Positions 10,815 to 21,534 are shown, numbered from the stretch's first letter. The stretch is 64,000 nucleotides of DNA from Cervus elaphus (GCF_910594005.1 NC_057835.1:50058001-50122000), one strand, 5' to 3'. The notes: generated by a model not told the origin, from the sequence alone. Numbers and translations are program-made.

Positions 10815-11166
10815 TGTTTTCCAAGGCTGTTTAAAAAATATTTAATTTAATTAAAAACTGACCTTGGAACTAAAAGCTAACTGTACTTAGGACAATCAAG
10901 GTGACACTTTTCAGACCACCGATGACCAATTTCAAGATGACTATCAGAGCTGACTGTGCAGTCTCTATATGTGGCCCCCTCCCTCCGCCTATAAAAGCTC
11001 CAACCCACTGATTGTCAGTGGCGGACATCAGCATTTGGACAGCAGTCTGCCACCACAAACCCCTGGTGGCCAGCACTCAAAATAAAGCAGAGTTTCCTTT
11101 CTACAAATCTTGCCTCTCTATTGGCTTTTGAGCAGTGAGCAGTCAGACTCCACCTTCAGTTACAGT
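10815..11166 (+). mobile_element. Probable solo LTR of an endogenous retrovirus
   Basis: Plus-strand TATA box tataaaag at 10990-10997 and AATAAA at 11081-11086, spaced as in an LTR promoter/R region. The boundaries (TG...CA) are my estimate and I do not recognise the family. No retroviral coding sequence was seen. Confidence 0.5.
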
Positions 11167-11287
11167 ACTCCTTGGGGAGGGAAATATCAGCCACCAAAGT
11201 CTCTTGGTGCCCAGACCTACTCCTGAGTATAGAGAGGGGGTGAGACAGACCTTGGAATCAGACAGATCAAGGTTAAAAACCAAGTTC

Positions 11288-11356
11288 TGGGGGATTTCCC
11301 TGGTGGCCCAGTGGCTAAGACTCTATGCTCCCAATGCAGGGTGCCTGGGTTCGATC
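11288..11356 (+). mobile_element. Truncated tRNA-head SINE fragment
   Basis: ggatttccctggtggcccagtggctaag through gggttcgatc is a tRNA-derived SINE head with A and B boxes, cut off at the target duplication. Confidence 0.75.
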
Positions 11357-13182
11357 TGTATCGTTCTTCTGTGTATTCTTTCCTCCTCCTCTTAATATCT
11401 TCTGTTTCTGTTAGGTCCATACCACTTCTGTCCTTTATTGTGCTCATCTTTCCATGACATGTTCCCTTGGTAAGTCTAATTTTCTTGAAGAGATCTCCAG
11501 TTTTTCACATTCTATTGTTTTCCTCTATTTCCTTGCACTGATCACTGAGGAAGGCTTTCTTCTTTCTTTTTGCTCTTCTTTGGAACTCTGCATTCAAATG
11601 GGTTTATCTTTCCTTTTTTCCTTTGCCTTTAGCTTCTCTTCTTTTCTCAGCTATTTGTAAGACCTTGTCAGACAACCATTTTGCCTTTTTGCATTTCTTT
11701 TTCTTGGAGATGGTCTTGATCCCTTCCTCCTGTACAGTGTTATGAACCTCCATCCATAGTTCTTCATGACTCTATCAGATCTAATCCCTTGAATCTATTT
11801 GTCATTTCCACTGTATAATGGTAAGGGATTTATTGTAGGTCGTATCTAAATGGTCTAGTGGTTTTCCCTACTTTCTTCAATTTAAGTCTGAATTTGGCAA
11901 TAAGGAGTTCATGATCTCAGCCACAGTCAGCTCCCGGTCTTGTTTTTGCTGACCGTATAGAGCTTCTCCCTCTGACTGCAAAGAATATAATCAGTCTTGT
12001 TTTTGGTATCCACCATCTGGTGATGTCCATGTGTAGAGTCTTCTCTTGTGTTGTTGGAAGAGGGTGTTTGCAATGACCAGTGCATTCTCTTGGCAAAACT
12101 CTGTTAACCTTTGCCCAGCTTCATTTTGTACTCCAAGGCCAAATTTGCCTGTACTCCAGGTATCTCTTGACTTCCTACTTTTGCATTCCAGTCCCCTATA
12201 GTGAAAAGGACATCTTTTTTGGGTGTTAATTCTAAAAGGTCTTGTAGGTCTTCATAGAACCATTCAACTTCAGCTTCTTCAGCACTTCTGGTTGGGGCGT
12301 AGACTTGGATTACTGTGATATTGAATGGTTGCATTGGAAATGAACAGAGATCATTCTGTTGTTTTTGAGGTTGCATCCAAGTACTGCATTTTGGACTCTC
12401 CTTTTGACTGTGATGGCTACTCCATTTCTTCTAAGGGATTCTTGCCCACAGTAGTAGATATAATGGTCATCTGAGTTAAATTCACCCATTCCAGTCCATT
12501 TTAGTTCACTGATTCCTAAAATGTCAACGTTCACTCTTGCCATCTCCTGTTTGACCACTTCCAATTTGCCTTGATTCATGGACCTAACATTCCAGGTTCC
12601 TATGCGATATTGCTCTTTATAGCATCCGACTTTACTTCCATCACCAGTCACATCCACAACTGGGTGTTGATTTTGCTTTGGTTCTGTCTCTTTATTCTTT
12701 CTGGAGTTATTTCTCCACTGATCTCCAGTAGCATGTTGGGCACCTACCGACCTGGGGAGTTCATCTTTCAGTACTAGTAGGTATCCCTAAGTGAACTTAC
12801 CTGCCTCATGTAGGCAAACCTAAGTCCATCTGACTTTTTCATCTCAAGTTTCTTTCAAGACTTGGATGACCCTGCAGACATCCTGGGCATAGTTTCTTGC
12901 CCTTAAGGTCAGAGAGCTTGTTGAAATCCATTGCCTTTTTAAAAGGTTGCTTTTCTGTCTTGGCTGTTGTCAGTAGCGCTGCAGTGGATTTTTTTTTTTT
13001 TGGAGTATAGTTGCTTTACACCACTGTGTCAGTTTCTCCTATATTGCATAGAATCAGCCATATGTATACATACATGTGTCCCCTCTCTTTTAGATTTCTT
13101 TTCCATTTAGGTCGTCATGGAGCCCTAGCAGAGCTCCCTGCGCTATTCAGTGGATTCTCATTGGCTGTCTGTTTTATATATG

Positions 13183-13313
13183 CTACTGCTGCTAAGTCAC
13201 TTCAGTCGTGTCCAACCCTGTGCAGCCACATGCACTGCAGCCTACCAGGCTCCTCCGTCCATGGGATTTTCCAGGCAAGAGTACTGGAGTGGGGTGCCAT
13301 TGCCTTCTCCAAT
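13183..13313 (-). mobile_element. BOV-A monomer SINE
   Basis: Reverse complement of the BOV-A body: starts gctactgctgctaagtcac, the reversed (agc)n tail, and ends gccattgccttctcc. Confidence 0.9.
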
Positions 13314-13337
13314 TTTATATATACTAGTGTATATATG

Positions 13338-13532
13338 GGCTTCTCAGGTGGTGCTAGTGGTTAAGAATCCCACCTCGATCTCTGGGTTGGGAAGATCCCC
13401 TGGAATAGGAAATGGCATGCCACTCCAGTATTCTTGCCTGGAAAATTCCTTGGTGCAGAGGAACCTGGTGGGCTGTAGCCCATGGGATTGTAAAGAGCTG
13501 GACATAACTGAGGGACTAAACACAAAGAACAA
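13338..13532 (+). mobile_element. Bov-tA SINE, head partly deleted
   Basis: gggcttctcaggtggtgctagtgg head is followed by ctcgatctctgggttgggaagatcccc; the region between the A and B boxes is shortened. The body ends at ggacataactgaggg. Confidence 0.88.
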
Positions 13533-13744
13533 GTGTATATACGTCAATCCCGACCTCCCAATTCATCCCACCCCCCCTTCTCCTTTGTATTAATGAGTTT
13601 TTTCTCTACATCTGTGTGTCTGTTTCTGCCTTGCACCTAAGATCATCTATACTACTTTTCTAGGTTCCACATATATGTGTTAATATATAATATTTGTTTT
13701 TTTTCTTTCTGACTCGGCTTATATGACAGTCTCTAGGTTCATCT

Positions 13745-14025
13745 ACTTCTTTTTTTTTTTTTTAATTTCTTTTTTTTTTTTTTTTTTAATTTTTTTATTA
13801 GTTGGAGGCTAATTACTTCACAACATTTCAGTGGGTTTTGTCATACATTGATATGAATCAGCCATAGATTTACACTTTACAAATGTCCCAATTTCATTTC
13901 TTTTTGTCACTGAATAACATTGCATTGCATTTATGTACCACATCTTCTTTATCCATTCCTCTGCTGATGGATATTTAGGTTGCTTCTGTGTCCTGACTGT
14001 TGTGTCTGTGTCCTGACTGCAATCC
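13745..14025 (-). mobile_element. Second stacked L1 3' end
   Basis: A long T run (13770-13788) then attagttggaggctaattac and gatatgaatcagcc, the reversed terminal text of ruminant L1. Older L1 text resumes about 13892 with a small duplication of gtgtcctgactg (13989-14020). Confidence 0.78.
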
Positions 14026-17000
14026 GAATAATTTTTAAAAAATTAGTTATACTTGGAGGATAATTGCTTTACGTGTTGTGTTGGTTTTTGCCATATAGCC
14101 CTGTGAGTCAGCCACAAGTGTACACATGTCCTCTCCCTCTTGACCCTCCCTCCCAGCACCCGCCCGCCCCCAGCCACCTGACTGCCTAGGTTGTCACAGA
14201 GCGTCAGGCTGAACTTCCTGCATTATACAGCAGTTTTTCCAGTAGTTATTTGTTTTACATATTGTAACATAAAGCATTCTGTGTAACAGGCTTTAGGTTC
14301 ACCCACCTCAGTTCAGCTGACTCACATCCATCCTTTTTTATGGCTGAGTAATATTTCATTGTATATATCTACCGCAGCGTCTTTATCCATCCGTCAGTGG
14401 ACATCTGTGCTGCTTCTGTCCTGGCTGTCGGAAGCAGTGAACTTTGGGGTTTATGTGTCTTCTTTTTAAATGCCTTTTTGAATTATGGTTTTCTCTGGAT
14501 ATGATGTGCCCAGTAGTGGGATTGCTGGCTTATGTGATAGTTCTGTTTTTAGTTTTTTAAGGAACCTGCATATTGTTCTCCATAGTGGCTGTATCAGTTT
14601 ACATTGTCACCAACAGTGTAAGAAGGTTCACTTTCCTCCACACCCTCCATGGCATTTATTGTTTATGGAGTTTTTGATTATGGCTATTCTGATTGGAGTG
14701 AGGTGATAACCTTGTTGTATTTTTGATTTGCATTTCACCAATGATGAGTGATATTGAGCACCTTTTCATGTGTTTGCTGGCCATCTGTGTGTCTTTGGTG
14801 AAATCTCTCTTCAGATCTTCTAAACATTTGATTGGGTTGTTTGGTTTTTTTTTTTTTTTTTTTTGTATTGAGCTGCATGAGCTGTTTGTGTATTTTGGAG
14901 ATTAATCCTTTGTTTGCAAATGTTTTTTTTCCCATTTTGAGGGGTTTATTTTTGTCTTGTTTATGGTTTCCTTTGCTTTTAAGTGCAAAAACTTTTAAGT
15001 TTAATTAGGTCCCATTTGTGTATTTTTGTTTTTATTTTCATAACTAGAAGGTGGGTCAAAAAAAGATCTTGCTGTGCTTTATGTCAAAGAGTGTTCTGCC
15101 TATTTCATCCTTAAAGACTTTTATAGTGTCTGGCTTTACATTTAGATCTTTAATCTATTATGAGTTTATTTTTGTGTATGGTTTAGGAAGTTCTCATTTC
15201 ATTCTTTTACATGTAGCTGTCCAGTTTTCCAACCCCCACTTACTGAGATTGTCTTTTCTTCGTTCTTCTATTCTTACCTCCTTTGTTATAGATTAAGTGA
15301 CCATAGGTGTGCGGGTTTATGGCTGAGCTTCCTATCCTGCTCCACTGATCTTTCTCTTTTTTTGTGCCAGTACCATGCTGTCATGATGACTGTAGCTTTG
15401 TAGTATAGAGAGCCTGATCCCTCCAGCTCCATTTCTTTCTCAAGATGATTTTGCTGTTTGGAGTCTTTTGTGTTTTCATAAAATTTGTAAAATTTTTTGT
15501 TCCAGTTCTGTGGAAAATACCATTGGTCGTTTGATAGGGATTGCATTGAATCTATAGATTGCTTTGGGTAGTATAATTGTTTTCAGAATATGGGTTCTTC
15601 CAGTCCAAGAAGATGGTATATCTTTGTCTGTGTCATCTTTGATGTCTTTCCTAAGTATCTTAATAGTTTTCTGCATAGAGGTATTTTGCCTCTTTAAATA
15701 GGTTTATTCTTAGGTATTTTGTTCTTTTTGTTGCAATGATAAGTGGAATTGTTTCCTTAATTTCTGTTTCCAGTCTTTCATTGTTAGTGTATAGGAGTGC
15801 AAGAGATTTCTGCTTATTAATTTTGTATCCTGCAACTTTGCTGAATTCATTCATTAGCTGTAGTAGTTTTGTGGTAGCATTTTTAGGATTTTCCGTGTAT
15901 ACTATCTTGTCATCTGCAAATGGTGACAGTTTTACTTCTTTTCCAATTTGGATTCCTTTGATTTCTTTTTCTTCTTTGATTGCTGTGGTTAATACTTCCA
16001 AAACTGTTGAATAGTAGCGAATGTGGCACCCTTGTCTTGTTCCTGCTCTTAGAGGAAATGCTTTGTTTTTCACCATTGAGGATGATGTTTGCTCTGGGTT
16101 TGTAATATAATATATGGCCTTTATTTATGTTGAGGTAGGTTCTCTCTATGCCTACCTTGTGGAGAGTTTTTTTTTTTTAATCATTAAATGGGTGTTGAAT
16201 TTTGTTGAAAGCTTTTTATGCATCAGCTGAAATGAACATATGGATTTTGTTCTTCAGTTTGTTAATACTGTGAATCACATTGATTGATTTGTATATATTG
16301 AAGAATCCTCACAACCCTGGGGTAAATTCCACTTGATCATGGTGTATGATCCTTTTAATGTGTTGTTGGATTCTGTTTTCTAGTATTTTGTTGAGGATTT
16401 TTGTGTCTATGTTTATCAGTAATATTGGCCTATAATTTTCTTTTTTTGTGATGTCTTTGTCTGGTTTTGGTATCAGGGTGATGGTGGCCTCCTAGAATGA
16501 GCTTGGGAATGTTTCTCCCCCTCTGCAGTTTTTTGGAAGAGTTTGAGAAAGGTGGGTGTTAGCTCTTCTCTAAATATTTGATAGACTTTGCCTGTGAAGT
16601 CTTCTGGTCCTGGACATTTGTTCGTTGGAAAATTTTAATCAGTTTTAGTTTTATTACTTGTGATTGATCTGCTCAGATTTTATATTTCTTCCTGGTTCGG
16701 TCTTGGAAGATTGTACCTTTCTAAGAATTGGTCCATATTTTCTAGGTTGTTCACATGGATTAGTCTCTTAGGATCCTTTGTATTTCAGTCGTAACTTTTC
16801 CTTTTTCACTTCTAATTTTACTGATTTCAGTCATCTCCCTTTTTTTCTTGATGAGTCTGACTAAAGGTTTATCAATTTTGGTCATCTTCTCAAAGAACCA
16901 GCTTTTAGTTTCACTGATCTTTGCTATTGTCTTCTTTGTTTCTATTTCATTTATTTCTGCTCCGATCTTTATGGTTTCTCTCATTCCTCTAACTTTAAGT

Positions 17001-17155
17001 TTTATTTGTTCTTTCTCTAGTTGCTTTAGGTGTAAGGTTGGATTGTTTATTTGAGACTTTTCTTGTTTCTTGTATTGCTATTACATAAACTTTCTTTTTG
17101 GAACTGCTTTAGCTGCATCCCGTAGGTTTTGGTTCGTTGTGTCTTTTTGGTCATT

Positions 17156-17172
17156 TGTTTCCAGGCTTTTTT
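17156..17172. repeat. Target-site duplication, left copy, of the FTH1 retrocopy
   Basis: The 17-base string TGTTTCCAGGCTTTTTT occurs here and again at 18110-18126, exactly bounding the FTH1 retrocopy. The surrounding L1 text reads through continuously if the retrocopy and one copy of the string are removed. Confidence 0.93.
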
Positions 17173-18109
17173 TTTGGGGGGGGGGGAGGGTACCAAATTA
17201 CTTTATTTGAAGGAATGGTACTAAAGAAAGAACTTAAGTAGATGTTTTGTTACAACTTATAGAAAAGGTGAAGGTAACCCAAATATGCATGCACCGCCTT
17301 GGTGACCAGAGGAGTCACCCCTGTGGCTGTGGGAAGCCAGCCTGAGGCTTAGCTCTCACTGTGTCCCAGGGTGTGCTTGTCAAAGAGGTACTCTGCCATG
17401 CCAGATCCAGGGGGGCCCCCATCTTGCGCAGGTTGGTTACGTGGTCACCCAGTTCTTTGATGGCTTCCCCCTGCTCATTCAGGTAATGAGTCTCAATGAA
17501 ATCACACAGATGGGGATCATTTTTTTCAGTGGCCAGTTTGTGCAGTTCCAGTAGTGATTGATTCACACTTCTTTCCAAGCACAGCGCACATTCCATTGCA
17601 TTCAGCCCATTCTCCCAGTCATCACGGTCTGGTTTCTTGATATCCTGAAGGAAGATTCGGCCTCCTCGCTGGTTCTGCAGCTTCATTAGTCTCTCAGCAT
17701 GTTCCCTCTCCTCATGAGATTGGTGAAGAAAGTACTTGGCAAAGTTCTTCAAAGCCACATCATCGCGATCAAAATAGCAGGACATGGACAGGTACACATA
17801 GGAAGCGTAGAGCTCCAGGTTGATCTGGCGGTTGATGGCGGCCTCCGAGGCCTGGTGGTGGTTCTGGCGCTCCTGCGAGGGGGATGCGCTCGTCATGGCG
17901 GGCGGACGAGACGGGGCGGTGGCGGCGGCGGCGACGGCTGCGCTGCGCTGGAGCGGCGGCGGGGACCTTGGGCCGGTCGGAGGGTGTTGTCAAGTGGGGA
18001 CGAGGGCTGGCTCTGAGTAGCCTGCCGGGGCTGGGGGGGGGGACGAGCAGCCGGGTTCCGTTCAAGCACTGTTGAAGCAGGAAACCGTGGCGACTCTCCG
18101 CGAAGACTG
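17173..18109 (-). pseudogene. FTH1: Ferritin heavy chain (FTH1) processed retrocopy
   Basis: A full-length intronless copy of ferritin heavy chain mRNA. On the minus strand it has a 5' UTR with the iron-responsive element, an ATG at 17896, then about 160 codons in frame: MTSASPSQ, INLELYASYVYLSMS, HQSHEEREHAERL, DWENGLNAMEC, NEQGEAIKELGDHVTNLRKMGAP. Glu/Tyr/His/Gln ligands of the ferroxidase centre (E27, Y34, E62, H65, E107, Q141, mature numbering) look retained. A 2-base insertion in a C run at 17410-17415 shifts the frame, replacing the normal C-terminal helix with an unrelated tail to a stop near 17315; the ancestral stop lies at 17349-17351. AATAAA is at 17202-17207, then a C11 run and a short poly(A). 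It lacks introns and is flanked by a 17-bp target duplication inside an L1, showing L1-mediated retrotransposition. Its promoter was not copied, so expression would be adventitious. Confidence 0.95.
18053..18090 (-). promoter_or_regulatory. FTH1: Iron-responsive element preserved in the FTH1 retrocopy
   Basis: On the minus strand the sequence CTGCTTCAACAGTGCTTGAA forms the canonical IRE: CAGUGC apical loop, five-base-pair upper stem (UUCAA/UUGAA, fully paired here), the bulged C in UGC, and a lower stem UUCC/GGAA. In FTH1 mRNA this 5' UTR hairpin binds IRP1/IRP2 and blocks translation when iron is low. All key bases are intact in the retrocopy. Confidence 0.85.
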
Positions 18110-18126
18110 TGTTTCCAGGCTTTTTT
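18110..18126. repeat. Target-site duplication, right copy, of the FTH1 retrocopy
   Basis: Perfect second copy of the 17-base string at 17156-17172. It sits immediately upstream (minus sense) of the retrocopy's 5' end. Confidence 0.93.
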
Positions 18127-18159
18127 ACATTTCCTCTTTTGATTTCTTCAGTGATCTCG

Positions 18160-18278
18160 GGGTTGTGTGTGTGTGTGTGTTAGTCGCTTAGTCGTGTCTG
18201 ACTCTTTGCGACCCCGTGGACTGTAGCCTGCCAGGCTCTTCTGTCCATGGGATTCTCCAGACAAGAATCCTGGAGTGG
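18160..18278 (-). mobile_element. BOV-A type SINE monomer with (GT)n tail
   Basis: The (GT)9-10 run at 18161-18180 is the reversed CA-rich tail, followed by reversed BOV-A body (cttagtcgtgtctgactctt to caagaatcctggagtgg). L1 text is continuous on either side. Confidence 0.85.
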
Positions 18279-18396
18279 ATTTAGTAGCATATCATTTAAC
18301 CTCCATGTGTTTGTGATTTTTATGTTTGTTTTTCCCTGTAATTGGTTTCTAATCTCATAGCAGGGTGGTCAAAAAAGATTCCCAATATGATTTCAA

Positions 18397-18475
18397 TTTT
18401 CTTAAATTTAAATTCTTAAATTTACTTAAATTTTCTCAAATTTCTTAAATTTCTTAAATTTCTTAAATTTACTTG
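18397..18475. repeat. AT-rich tandem repeat, unit about 9 bp (TTTCTTAAA)
   Basis: Seven or so imperfect units of ttcttaaat. It sits where L1 normally has a single ttttcttaaattt, so it is a local expansion of L1 sequence. Confidence 0.85.
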
Positions 18476-18689
18476 ATTTGTGACCCAAGATGGGATCTGT
18501 CCTGGAGAATGTTCCATGTGCCCTTGAGAAGAAAGTGTATTTTGCTGCTTTCAGATGGAATGTCCTTTAAACATCAATTAAGTGTATCTTAATTGTAAGT
18601 CTATTGTAAGTCTTAAGTGTAAGTCTAATGTGTCTTTTAAAGCTTGTGTTTCCCTATTATTTCTTCCTGAATAATCTATCCATTGGTAT

Positions 18690-19960
18690 CAGTTCAGTTC
18701 AGTCACTCAGTCATGTCCAACTCTTTGTGACCCCATGGACTGCAGCATGCCTGGCTTCCCGGTCCATCACTGACTCCTGGAGCTTATTCAAACTCATGTC
18801 CATTGAGTCGATGATGCCATCCAACCATCTCATCCTCTCTCGTCCTCTTCTTCCGCCTTCAATCTTTCCCAGCATCAGGGTCTTTTCTAGTGAGTCAGTT
18901 CTTCGCATCAGATGGCCAAAGTATTGAAGTTTTAGCTTCAGCATCAGTCCTTCCAATGAATATTCAGGGCTAATTTCCTTTAGGATTGACTGGTTGGATC
19001 TCCTTGCAGTCCAAGGGACTCTCAAGAGTCTTCTCCAACACCACAGTTCAAAAGCATCAATTCTTCAATGCTCAGCTTTCTTTATAATCCAACTCTCACA
19101 TCCAAATGTGACTACTGGAAAAACCATAGCTTTGACTAGACTGACCTTTGTTGGCAAAGTAATGTCTCTGCTTTTTAATATGCTGTCTAGGTTGGTCATA
19201 ACTCTCCTTCCAAGAAGCAAGCATCTTTTAATCTCATGGCTGCAGTCACCATCTGCAGTGATTTTGGAGCCCAAGAAAATAGTCTGTCACTGTTTCCACT
19301 GTTTTCCCATCTATTTTCCATGAAGTGATGGGATTGGATGCCATGATCTTCGTTTTCTGAATGTTGAACTTTAAGCCAACTTTTTCACTCTCCTCTTTCA
19401 TCAAGAGGCTCTTTAGTTCTTCTTCACTTTCTGCTACAAGGGTGGTGTCATCTGCATATCTGAGGTTATTGATATTTCTCCCCGCAATCTTGATCCCAGC
19501 TTGTGCTTCATCTAGCCCAGCATTTCTCATGATGTACTCTTCATATAACCTAAATAAGCAGGGTGACAGTATACAGCCTTGACATACTTCTTTCCTAATT
19601 TGGAACCAGTCTGTTGTTCCATGTCCAGTTCTAGCTGTTGCTTCTTGACTTGCATACAGATTTCTCAGGGGACAGGTCAGGTGATCTGGTATTCCTGTCT
19701 CTTTAAGAATTTCCCCAGTTTGTTGTGATCCACACAGTTAAAGGCTTTGGCGTAGTCAGTAAAGCAGTAGTAGATGTTTTTCTGGAACTCTCTTGCTTTT
19801 TCAAAGATCCAACAGATGTTGGGAATTTGATCTCTGGTTCCTCTGCCTTTTCTAAATCTAGCTTGAATATCTGGAAGTTCACAGTTCATGTACTGTTGAA
19901 GCCTGGCTTGGAAGATTTTGATCATTACTTTGCTAGTGTGTGAGATGAGTGCAGTTGTAT
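18690..19960 (-). mobile_element. 5'-truncated BovB LINE fragment in L1
   Basis: Reverse of the BovB 3' 1.27 kb. Broken minus-strand coding at 18711-19025 (RSNQSILKEISPEYSLEGLMLKL), 19065-19274 and 19246-19530 (GRNINNLRYADDTTL, with the RT YADD). Flanked by ccattggtat (18680-18689) and cctttggtat (19961-19970), a 10-bp duplication with one mismatch. Confidence 0.92.
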
Positions 19961-20414
19961 CCTTTGGTATGAGTGGAGTGTTAAAATCTCCCAGTGTTAA
20001 GGTGTTACTGTTGATTTACCCTTTTATGGCTGTTACTAGCTTTTGCCTTTTGTATTGAGGTGCTCCTGTGTTGGGTACATCAATATTTATAGTTGTTTTA
20101 TCTTCTTGGATTGATCTTTTAATCATCATGTAGTGTCTTTCCTTGTCTCTTGTAATAGTCTTTGTTTTAAAGTCTGTTTTGTCTGACATGAGTAATGCTA
20201 TTCCAGCTTTCTTTTGATTTCCATTTGCGTGAATTATCTTTTTCCATCCCCCTACTTTGAGTCTGTATGTGTCCCTAGGCCTGAAGTGGGTCTCTTGTAA
20301 ACAGCATGTATATGAGTCTTGTTTTTGTATCCATTCATTCAGTCTGTGCCTTTTGGTTGGAATAGTTTAACCCATTTACACTTAAGGTAGTTATCATAAT
20401 GTATATTCCTGCTA

Positions 20415-20690
20415 TTGGAGAAGGAAATAGCAACCCACTCCTGTACTCCTTCCTGGAGAATCCTGTGGACAGAGGAGCCTGGTGGGCTGCTGTCCACAGG
20501 GTCGCACAGAGTTGGACATGACTGAAGCGACTTAGCAGGCATGCATGCACTGGAGAAGGAAATGGCAACCCACTCCAGTATTCTTGCCTGGAGAATCCCA
20601 GGGACAGAGGAGCCTGGTGGGCTGTCGTCTGTGGGGTTGCACAGAGTTGGACACGACTGAAGCGCCTAAGCAGCAGCAGCAGCAGCTGCA
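20415..20690 (+). mobile_element. BOV-A2 dimeric SINE
   Basis: Two BOV-A monomers (20418-20535, 20552-20690), each ending in gacttagcag or its variant, with an agcagcagcagcagc tail. Near-identical flanks atattcctgctat and atattcctattat suggest the target duplication. Confidence 0.93.
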
Positions 20691-20805
20691 TATTCCTATT
20701 ATGATTTTATTAATCGTTTTGGGTTTGTTTGTGTAGGTCTTTTTGTATGTGTGTGCGTGTTTCCCACCTAGAGAAGATCCTTTAGCATTTGTTGTGGACT
20801 ACTGG

Positions 20806-21149
20806 TTTCTTATCTTTTGTTCTCTTGTCACCTTTGGCTTCAACCAACTCTGTTACAATTAGAAGTTCCCATCTTAACGTACAGGATTTCACAAGTTTAT
20901 CCAGCTATTTTCAGCCTTGGCAACACTTTTTTGGGCCTTTAGCTCCAACGTTGGGAAGAGAAGCCTCTATAAAGCATTAGGCTTTGAAGAGGGTGTTTGT
21001 CGGTTCTTATTTTTTGTGGTCAGATTCTCTTACCTTACCAAGCTGACTTTAGATAGTCTTTTAGATAAAAGTTTCTGATTTTGGCACTTACATGAAAACT
21101 TGGTTGCATTTGCTTTTCTCTGGGTAATTAATAATTTTGTTGTAAAATA
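20806..21149. other. Intron sequence without recognised features
   Basis: About 340 bases 5' of the long L1 (its left boundary in sense). No gene or clear repeat. Confidence 0.5.
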
Positions 21150-21358
21150 TCATATTGGCTCAGACGGTAAAAGCATCTGCTTGCAATGCGGGAGACCCAG
21201 GTTCAATCCCTGGATCGAGAAGATCCCCTGGAGAAGGAAATGGCAACCCACTCCAATATTCTTGCTTGGAAAATTCTGTGGATGGAGGAACGTCTTAGGC
21301 TACAATCCATGGGGTCGCAAAGAGTCGGACACGACTGAGCGACTTTACTTTCACTTAT
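21150..21358 (+). mobile_element. Bov-tA SINE
   Basis: Head partly lost (ttggctcagacggtaaaagc), B box ggttcaatccctgg, then BOV-A body ending gcgactttactttcact. Confidence 0.93.
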
Positions 21359-21448
21359 CAAGTATACTTGTGGCTGATTCATATTGATGTATGACAAAAT
21401 CCATCACAATATTTTTGTAATTATACTCCAATTAAAATCAGTGAATTA
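21359..21448 (+). mobile_element. L1 3' terminal fragment
   Basis: ggctgattcatattgatgtatgac...caatatttttgtaattatactccaattaaaa is the sense L1 3' end. It is the only sense L1 piece I see inside EIF3H. Confidence 0.75.
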
Positions 21449-21534
21449 AATTGTGTAAAGTGAAAATAAAAGAGAAAAAATAAATTGTGGTACTTGAATA
21501 TTATTTCATTTGGCTCGACATGGGAAAATAAAGA

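Larger units (their letters stand above)
10566..11356 (-). mobile_element. Composite retrotransposed insertion in BovB
   Basis: The BovB text breaks at 10565 and resumes at 11357 with TGTATCGTTCT repeated (10555-10565, 11357-11367), an 11-bp target duplication. Read on the minus strand, the insert starts in the reverse of a SINE head (11288-11356), passes through an LTR in reverse, then a 250-bp unrecognised segment with AATAAA (10644-10649) and ends in poly(A) (the T run at 10566). This is the form of a reverse-transcribed polyadenylated transcript. Alternatively the LTR arrived later. Confidence 0.75.
8943..12978 (-). mobile_element. Near full-length BovB (RTE) LINE, degenerate
   Basis: Reverse complement of BovB. 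The 3' end is at about 8943 (reverse of ...gtcggacacaactgaagtgaact). Broken minus-strand coding pieces appear in order: the AP endonuclease (12310-12657, with GTWNVRSMNQGKLE and DILGISELKWTGMGEF; 12104-12376, with VYAPT and GDWNAKVG), reverse transcriptase (10195-10386, with SVFIPIPKKGN; 9820-10041, with DHNKLWEILKEM) and C-terminal part (9407-9661). The 5' region reaches about 12978. Minus the 790-bp insertion it is about 3.25 kb, close to full BovB length. Many stops and frameshifts make it inactive. Confidence 0.92.
12979..13700 (-). mobile_element. L1 3' end (first of three stacked), SINE-interrupted
   Basis: A T run at 12988-13000 followed by reversed L1 3' UTR text (gtatagttgctttacac...), continuing after two SINEs at 13536-13700. 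Confidence 0.8.
14026..20805 (-). mobile_element. Long antisense L1 with ORF2 remnants, multiply interrupted
   Basis: Reversed 3' UTR from about 14026, then ORF2 text running leftward to the 5' part at about 20805. Minus-strand pieces include the reverse transcriptase domain at 15660-16076 (KNKAFPLRAGTRQGC and the catalytic FADD) and an upstream piece at 16760-16984. Stops and frameshifts abound. It is split by the FTH1 retrocopy (17173-18109), a BOV-A monomer (18160-18278), a BovB fragment (18690-19960) and a BOV-A2 (20415-20690). Host L1 text continues across each. Confidence 0.88.

Noticed and set aside
15660..16076. Functional reverse transcriptase gene
   Set aside because: It is an L1 ORF2 fragment: FADD is present but the frame is broken on both sides and the conserved residues after FADD have changed.
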